NCBI GenBank assembly: GCA_000469685.2
Contig: LS997565.1
Span: 27,710,645-27,774,644 of the forward strand
Length of the DNA: 64,000 bases
Source: Haemonchus contortus
Lineage: Eukaryota; Nematoda; Chromadorea; Rhabditida; Trichostrongylidae
Reading direction: 5' to 3'
The notes under the pieces were generated by a model, which worked only from the letters and a program-made list of their open reading frames with translations, was not told where the DNA came from and did not search any database. Positions 46,101 to 55,100 of this stretch are shown piece after piece; position 1 is the first letter of the stretch; the number at the start of each line of letters is the position of its first letter. The translations under genes were made by a program, and so were the position numbers.

Positions 46101-49100
46101 AATGCGATGGGCTAATAGAGATCGATGGTGAGGGGTTAATTAGCTCAACGTCCGATTAGAAGGCCATTCATCCTTCTATTATCAGAATATCAGACCACAT
46201 AATGGAAGTTTTAGTGAATGCAAAATAATTCATTCCCGAGAAGGTACACTTCTGATATAGCAACTTCTCGAAAAGTTGACAAATCACAGTTTTTAGGTGG
46301 CACTTTTTGGACTGTATCCCTAAGGGTATCAAAATAACCATGATTTCATGTTTCCATATTCCAAATGTCTTTTGAAAGCTCAGGATGAAGATTTATGCTG
46401 AAATGGAGATTTTAAGGTTATGCCATATCTGCAGGAAGCACCTCAGGTGCTAAACACTCACTCATTGACCTCCATGAAATTGATACTGCAAAATTGAAGA
46501 AATTATAAATTCATGACATGACAGGGCTCCCCACAAGCAATCATACGGTCGCTATACGGATTACGTGGCTGAAAGAAACAACAAACGTCCAAAAACCTGG
46601 TAATTTGCTTTCACCGCTGCACTCAGCTGAAAGTGTTCAAATTATGCCATGAACGGTATCAAAATTATCAGGGTTCTATGCTCTCCTCAGCTATAGCACG
46701 ATTCAGGTCCTTTGAAACAGGAAACGAAGTTTTCAATTGAAGTGGAGGGTTTACAATGCTGTCATATCTGCAAGTAACACCCTAGGTGCTGAAAAACTCA
46801 ATTTTCGTTTTTCCCGAAAAAGGTAGGCGAAAACTTCAAAAAAATCGGAAGATTATTATGTATTCGGATTCTTCATGAGAGGGCCTTTCCTATGATCTTA
46901 CTTTCAGCGTGATTGGAGTACTTCAGCTAAAGTTATGTCGAAGCCACGGTTTGCGACGGATTAACCCTCGTCGGAGGAACAAAAATCAGGAGCAGTATTG
47001 TATTCTTCCGAATGAGGAGAAAGTGGATACCGTACGCAACGAAAACTGTGCCTAAGACGGTGTTCATCAATGTTAATTGAAAGCATAGAATTGGAAGGCC
47101 AGCAGCCTTGCCGCCTCCCAAATCGTAACTGTTATGGGTACACTCTATGGGCAAGCTACAAAATAAGTTATGGCAGCTAATAGTGTTGATAACCAGACTT
47201 TCAGTTTTCACTCTTCAGTGGCCCATTCTTTGAAATAACCAGTGTTCTAAGGCTTACCAGCCACAGAAAAAACACGAAAGCGCAGCCTGAAGCTGAAAAG
47301 AGTGCTGCAGTTTGCATTCTGGACTGCTGTCCTTCCTATAGTGCTCGTCTATATGTCGGTTCTTTTATACGATCGGCGTGCGTCGGTCGCCCCACCGATG
47401 GCGCTTGGGGCGCATTTAGAGTTCAACGACTGCGCTGAAAACGCAGCGTTGCTAGACACATATTGAAAATGCAGGAAGTCGTCTGTAGGCAAAGTTGGTT
47501 GGTGGGTGGAAGTGCGCTGACGACGTCAGCGCCCCCTTTGGCTGCTTTTGCGGTCAAGCATGTGGTTTTCCAAGCGTTGAACAAATCTAGTGTCAAGGAG
47601 CGGAGCCTGCTCAACTCACTTGTTTCGACTACCAAGAATCACTCCAGAGTTGTTCGTACTACACTTCTATGAATAACGCGTTCGGAGAACCCACTTATTC
47701 TCGATTCTCGCTTAGGAATCGTCCGCATGCCATCGGACGAGCGAGACTTTCTGAGACAGCCAGACAGGACCACATCAAGATGGAGGTGATTCGATTCACA
47801 CCGTCGCTTATTTACTGGTACGATTTTGAGCATTTTCTTGTGCTGATTAATTTTCTTTTTGGTTTTTTTTCTGTCAAATTGAATCGAAGAAGAGGTTTGT
47901 TCAATTGCTGATATTCTAAGATGCGAAGTTTAATTTGGCCAGACACTTTATGACGAGGATACATAGCACTCCCACAGGCGGCAGAGAGTGGAAAATGCTG
48001 CTAATTCACCGGTAGTTGCGCTGAGCTCGATTCAGAGAATTCCTGCTTAGTTGAGTCGACTTATACCTTTACTCGCATGTTGGTGTCTTGCACTTCGACT
48101 AAGCCAGAAGTTCGTACTCAATTGACTGGAAAAGGGAACATTCGGGGTCGCCCTTAGTGAATCTGGAAATCACGCACTCTGGGATACCATGGCTATGTAT
48201 CACGAGCCTACCCAGCCCTGTCGCACGTTACCATGGCTTTATTCAAAAAATTGAATAATAAATAAGTAATGTTTTGTTTATTCAACTATTTATTATAAAT
48301 GTCTGTTTTCTGCCAATATAGGATAAAGATATCCAGTTAATTCATAGCTACCGTAGCCTATTTTAAGCTAAAGTTTCGCCTTTCTTCTTTGCACGAGTTG
48401 AGCTGCACTCTTATTCAGCCGGTGGAAGAAGAAAAACCTAAAACCTCTCATTTCCCCTATTCCTAGAATGTCAGGGCATTCCATATATAGTCAATACGAA
48501 GCGTAAAAGCGTTTTACAAGCATTCAGGACACGTTTCACGGAGAAGCAAATAGGCATATGCATCTAGGACTCGTGCCCTAACGATGAGTTCCCAGAGGAA
48601 GTACCCATTACCAACCACACCACTGTTGCACAGTGACGTAACTGCTTTGCTAAGTTATCATTCTGAAGTTGTATAGTGCAGGAGAAGGGCGGTTTCGTGA
48701 ATTTGTCACCAGGAACGCTACACAGATTTGCGATAAGCGTTCGAAAACACCTGCGATTGAAATCAACTCATTATGAATGGTCATGAGGTACCCTCCCCTT
48801 GTTATTAGAAGTAAAAGCACGGAGTGGGAAGAGTTCACGAACAGGGGTGCAAGCGAGGGTTCACTACTGCCCATCAGTCGCCAAATCTCATTCTAAGAGC
48901 TAGCGTGAAAAGGCTTTGTTTTGTATGGTGAAGCAGAAGGCTCCGCTTGTCTCATCGATGGCACGTCGTTCGGTCGACGATTACTCGCTTCAAACGACCA
49001 CGTCAAATACCGACCAGCTATAGTATTGATTTGCCAAAGCCCTTTCTCTGCTATCGAATTCGGAGTGCTTCTTTGGCGCGTTTGGAAGCAACATGCTTTC

Positions 49101-52100
49101 ACAGTTGAGAGGCAAAATTTTCTTGATGTTCTCCGGGCATCCTAATATTGAGGTGACATCATTCGTGCAGCGGCATTAAACGCAGGGTTGGTGTCGGGGT
49201 ATCAACAGGGTTTGGAATTATCCCACTTTTGATTTGACCCTAACTTTAACTTTCTTGTTTCTCATTTCAATTTTTTCGAAAATACGACTAGAATTTTTCG
49301 ACAGATCGCACAATAAGAATACTCAAGACTGTTGTCGGCGGATTTTTCTCAATATTCGTTCGACTGGCATGCAAACATCCTTGACTGCATACAAGAGTGC
49401 TTCACATGCTCTATATCTTGAATAGGAGCCGGGCTTCGGACCACAGTTTTGCTGCTACTTCCAGAAAATCGTTGAAGAAACTTTAAACTGGAATTTCTTG
49501 AAGAAGAATTTGGGCCACATTCGTCTCAAATTCTTTGTATTCTATAGCAATAATTCTTGCGGAAAAGGGCCATATAAGCTTACAATACGTTCGTTCTAGT
49601 GGTGCTGTGCATAGTGAATATTTCACATAAGTTTACCTTATACCGATTTGAATTGAGATTTCGGTACCACATTAACGTTGATACCATTCTCACGGCACAC
49701 GCCGTTCGCGATTGAATTCGCTTCAGCGATAACGCCTAATAGTATTGGCAAGGCAAGGGTGCTGTGTCCCAGTGGGCACTATTCATATTCCTAGGCTGCG
49801 CGTAGATTTTGTTGAAGACAAAAGAACGGGTTTTGCCATCTCCTAAAATGTAGGCCAAATACTTATTAAACGTTTCAAACTAAAAATACTGACTGGATCC
49901 CCTTTCAATGCCTACATCCTCTTAAAATGCACCAGAAGTTGTGACAAACAGGATGGAGACGTCGTTGTTTTTGGCTTGTTTTCTGTAATTCTCTTGCTTC
50001 AGGTTGGCAGTTTTTTGCTGTGTTGGGTTCTTTGTTTCCGTACGTTGTCTACTCCCGCAGATCGGCTCACCGTACGCGGCGAAGCATGCTCCGCTGTTCG
50101 CCAATCTTCGCCCAATGCTCCTAGCATTAATGACCTCTCAGTCAATCGTTCATCAACCCAGCACATTTTGTGCAGCAGGACATTGCAGCATCGATGATGC
50201 AACAAAGGTCAATCATTACTTTCTCAACAACTCTTATATAAAAAGTTCAATTAGGCATGAATTCCAGCTGATACTTTACGGATTCGCCTACTCGCTTCCC
50301 TTTCCGCTTATGCTCGCAATGAGCACCACATTTCGCTCACATCTCTTCCATATTCTTACAACCTGGTTGCATTCGTAAGTTCGTTTAATACGGGCAGTGG
50401 CGTTTTTACTCACACTGTGCTATATTCAGACGCTCAAAAGTTCGCAAAGACTCAACGTTACGAAAAGTCACAAAGCACATAACTCCTGCTGTCGCCTACA
50501 GCAAACTTGAAATGGAAAACTCTGAAATTGACAACAGAAACTATAATGTACGCCCGTAAGTGTTCACATCGTAAAGCATCAAGGAAATGCTGAATTTCAA
50601 AGAAAAAGCATTGATAAGTTTCGAGCGGAGATTCCCTTTTGAAGCACAGGGTATAATTCATTAAATCGGCGAGCAGCATACAGTCATTTTCAGAATACCG
50701 CGGAATCGAAAAACATTATCCTGTAACAAACCTGTATTTCATCAAAACTTTTGAAAATATGAATAAGATTCTGATAGGCTTTATCCTTTTGGAATCAGAA
50801 TCAGAAGAGATACCTTTCCTTCGAAATCGACTCTCTGTGATGTTATTATAATCAGCATAAGCACTGAATTTCCAGCATTTTGGCAGGCTAATTAGCTCAA
50901 TTAATCAAGTTCTTCAATGTTTCTGCATCCTAGTACTGCTCCTTTACCCGAAACAAAATCGACCTCTTCATCTTTCTCTCCTCACAGTGCCTTGAGACCA
51001 ACAGATATAGACAGATTACGATATAAGGAAAAATTTCGAGGTAGGTGCTTTCGATCTCATAGGTTACTGAGAGCAATTTTTTCAGCGAAAGTAGGGTTTT
51101 TGGGGCTTTTAGTAATGTGTTGACGATTTCATTGAACCAGCTATATATTTTTGTATACGCTACGAGGGTTAGTTGTGGATGGATTTTATTGCAACTTCAC
51201 CACCAGAGATAAAACGCTCATTAAGGAGGCAGAACAAGCATTGCGCAATCAATTCAAACACGAATAGCGAAGGCTCACCAAAGAATACTATGCACCTCTT
51301 TAGCAGCTTTTGTTCTACTGTCCTAACTTCTTGAGCATAGGAACTACAATGTAAAATGCTGGTAGTAAATGAAAAGCATAACCGACAATGTCCTCGGCTT
51401 AGTCATAGATTTTTGGAAGCTAAGCATTTGGCAATAACTCAATATTGTGAAGGTCCAGGTACTCCTAACTGGTAAGAGAAGACGCTGGTATTGCCGTAAA
51501 TGATGGGCTCGATCGCAATACTTCATCCGTCCGAAAAAAACGATCTACCTGCACAAGATGGATCTAATCTGTATGTACATCGCAGCCAATAATAGATACA
51601 TGGCAGTTTGAATGCAGAAGGGAAATTATAAATTGTGACTCATATTTTTTCACATTTATCCCTTGCCCAGTTGACTATCGATTTGCTCGATCTGGCGATA
51701 GCCACGCCTCCACTCGTTCTTGTCGCGAGCCGGTGTATTCCAGTAGACACTCTTTTATCGAAGAACATCACCTTTTCGTCTAGAATTTTCGTAGAGAATT
51801 CTGGACGAAAAAATGGTGTTCTTCAATAAAAGAGTGTCTACTGGAATACACCGGCTATCGGTGATCGTTTGACATTTCGGAGAATCCATTCAGTAGCCGT
51901 CGTCCAACGGTCAGGAGAGATCTAATGTGTTGTCCGGACTCTTTCATCTTTGATTCCTTGGTGGAAACAATCGCATCCCTCATCTTCATTCGTCGGCGAA
52001 GCCCAGAAGTCTGGATTCCCACTTGCACGCCGAACATTGTTTTGACTTAGTGTTTTGTTAGCTGCTGTTATTTTGCCGCATGCGCAAGTCTCACAAGGTC

Positions 52101-55100
52101 GGCAACTATTGGACAAAACTTCAGTCTTGGACCACAGCTTATCAGCACTTACAAGTACAATGTGTTGAGCCTGTCGGCTAATATCAGCACAGAACTGTTG
52201 CCGGAGAGCACAGGTACGGAATCGAATCCCATCCGAGTCTGAAATTTTGTCCATTAATCGCAACCTTGTGAGACCATGAGAGCGTTGTAATTCTCAAGCG
52301 GATTGTTGTTGTAAAAGTGTGAACAACGCTAACTTCGTGCTCATCTTGCTTGCGTTTACTTCAAGCTCTGGAGGTGTAAATGAAGGCAGGGAGGTTTGTA
52401 GCGTCGCAAAGATAGAAGGCATATGTTTTTTAAATCTTCTTTACTAGTCCTTCACATTGTTATCTGCTCGTTTCATTCTGGGCACGGGCCGTTTATAAGG
52501 CCAATATCACCTTTCTCACTGTCTTCGTTAGATTTAGTCGCAATTGGACCTTTTCGCGAAAATTAGCACATTCGGTCAGGACTTATTCCACTCGCACTAC
52601 ATCGGCGTTATGAATCCAGTGTCCTCCGCGAAGCGAAGGTGCTTCAAATGCTCTAGCTTCGACTTCAACTAACTACTGCAGATGAAGTGTGGCGTTGCAA
52701 TGATTGCTTTGCATTTCGATCCCATTTATTTTGACATGCCCTGGTGGAAAGCACCTTAAGAGTTGTGGTTTATTCTATTAGGACTACTGTGCCTGACGAC
52801 ATTTGATGAGAGATCCTCATTGAAGTGCGGACATTACATTGGAAAAAGCTGAAGGAACAGCAAATCAATCTTGTCCAAGATGGTAAGTGAGCAGGTAGAG
52901 TCGATGGGAAAATCTCATAAGGAATTGTAGATGATCTACTGCAAAAGGCTCCGAGATGGAATAACTCTTTAGTCAGAACGACGAAAAAACTCTCCTTGCT
53001 TCTTTTTAATGACGTTTCTGCCTAGCTTCACAAGTTGGTGATCGTCTTAGGCTCCTTTGATCAAGCTAGCGTGTCAGACAGAAAGTCCTCATCGAAAGCA
53101 TCTATCGGCAACATATAGTACTTTTGCATACCGATCGCACCCTATAGCAAATAGTCTCTGAGAGCGTGATGTCCTCTTCGTCGATGCCGATAGCGATATC
53201 CTACTTATATAATCGGCTAAGTGTGTCTGTTGGTGTGTTTGTGTGTGTGTGTGTGTGTGTGTAAGTATGTGTGTGTGTTTGTCCGACCGAAAATTCATAA
53301 CTCCTGTTCCCGTGGACCTAAAGCGTTCAAACTTGGTAGAAGTACAGGCGGCAGGACGGGAACACTGATGGTAGGTAATAGGAAGTGACAACAATCAATG
53401 GAGACTGATAAGGAGCCTTAAAAGGCAAAAGTCACAGGATCCGTAACTTCCTTCGTATAAGCGGTGAAGCCTTGGCACTTCGGCAGGTGGTGTGGGACGT
53501 GAAGGGACCGTTAGTGATTGGTGGCAGGAAATGATAGCAAGTGATAGGGACTGATAAGAAACCATAAAAGGCGAGAGCCACTAGATCTGTAACGCACTTT
53601 CTGTTAATAGTGGAATCTTGGTATTTCAATAGATGATGTAAGATGTGACAGGATTAAAGGTACTCGGTAACGGGTTCGAGAGCGGTTGGTGCCAGGCCAC
53701 TGGCTGATAAAACTGACAAGGGCTAACGAAAATCCTGGAAAGCGTAGAGCCACCATGATAATTGCATTAATAGTGGAGCCTTGACAGTTTGGCATGTGAT
53801 GTGCAGTACGGCGGGATCGTAGACGACCGATGATAGGGACTGATAACAGCTGATAGCGACTGATAACAGCACTCACCAACTGAATTTTACTCCAGTGGTA
53901 TTTACGATGTACTTATGATTACGACTGTTATATAGATTACGACCGCTACCCAGCAACGCTTGTAGCTCGGTGGAAGATCAAGGTTACTTCATGTTTCGAT
54001 ATCATTTACGAAGAAGCTCATTCGACCGCCAATAATTTGGGATTCTCATCTAATGATGTACCCGTGGAGGAAAGGAGGCCCAGTGATAACGACATCTTAT
54101 AATGGTGTTACTATCACTTGAGAACGTTTGTGAGTACTACTCAATTCTTTGGTTGCCTGTCAGTTAAACCTTTGATGGTTCATAAGTTTCAAGATGGAGT
54201 GCAACCGATTGGCACTTTTAATCATGGGCGTAAGCATCGGCACACCCTAAATACCACTGGAGCTGCCAGCTGCCCTGCTTATGCCAGCTCCCCTCCTTTT
54301 GGGTCCTGTGTCAAAGTTGTGTAGAGTGTGTCGGATTTCGTTTTCAGAAAAGCATCATTCGTTTCAAAAATTGGGGGGAGGGGGAAGGCGGTTGCCGATT
54401 ACTAGAACTTAATGAAGGAGGAAAGCCCGGCGTTAGCCAGGCGGTCCGATTGTCTCTATATATAAAGCGGTAATTTTGTGTGTCTGTTTGTATGTCCGTT
54501 TGTGCGTCCCTCCAAAAACCACGTAAGCACGGTGAAGAGTGTGAACGTCACGTGAGCGCGGTGAGGAAGCAGTTATGAAATGGAATCAAACCGATGCTAT
54601 TATATTGGTCCTCTAACAAGTCGCAGGTAAGCGGAAGTGGGCATGTGGTGCACGCATTAGCGTGCGTAGCCTAACTGGTCTGCACATGAACCCACAAGAA
54701 AAACGAAGCAATTCTAACTGATGATAAGCTTGAAGTTCCACCTCACGTATAACGCAGCCTTCTCTTCACACTTTGGAAAACGGAACCTAAGCTGAGGAGG
54801 CGATGGCCTGATTTTGCGTAGAAATGTGAAACCATCGCAACGGCACTTAAGCAGATTTCTCGATCTGATATGTTGTCATGTATTACATCGTGAACCGGAA
54901 AAATAGGGTGGTGAAAGTCGACATGATGAATTCAGATAAATTATTTGCTCTGCTGATTTAATTCCGTTTCGGGAGCCTCAGTGTCTGACTATTATATTCA
55001 GACATTCTTCTGAGACTAACTCTGTTGTGAAATCACCTTACGGAAGGTGCTGTCCTCTCTAAAGCTTCCAAATGACCACGTTAACATGGTCATAGCTGGC

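Noticed and set aside
47232..47345. Possible first exon on the minus strand (ATG, signal-like residues, donor CTG|GTAAGC)
   Set aside because: Its phase does not fit the TM5 exon downstream on that strand, whereas the phase of gene B exon 3 does.
47669..47911. Reading the 47.67 kb frame as a complete small gene starting at its ATG
   Set aside because: The frame is open upstream to an acceptor at 47647 and the donor at 47817 joins in phase to the TM6 exon, so it is better explained as an internal receptor exon.
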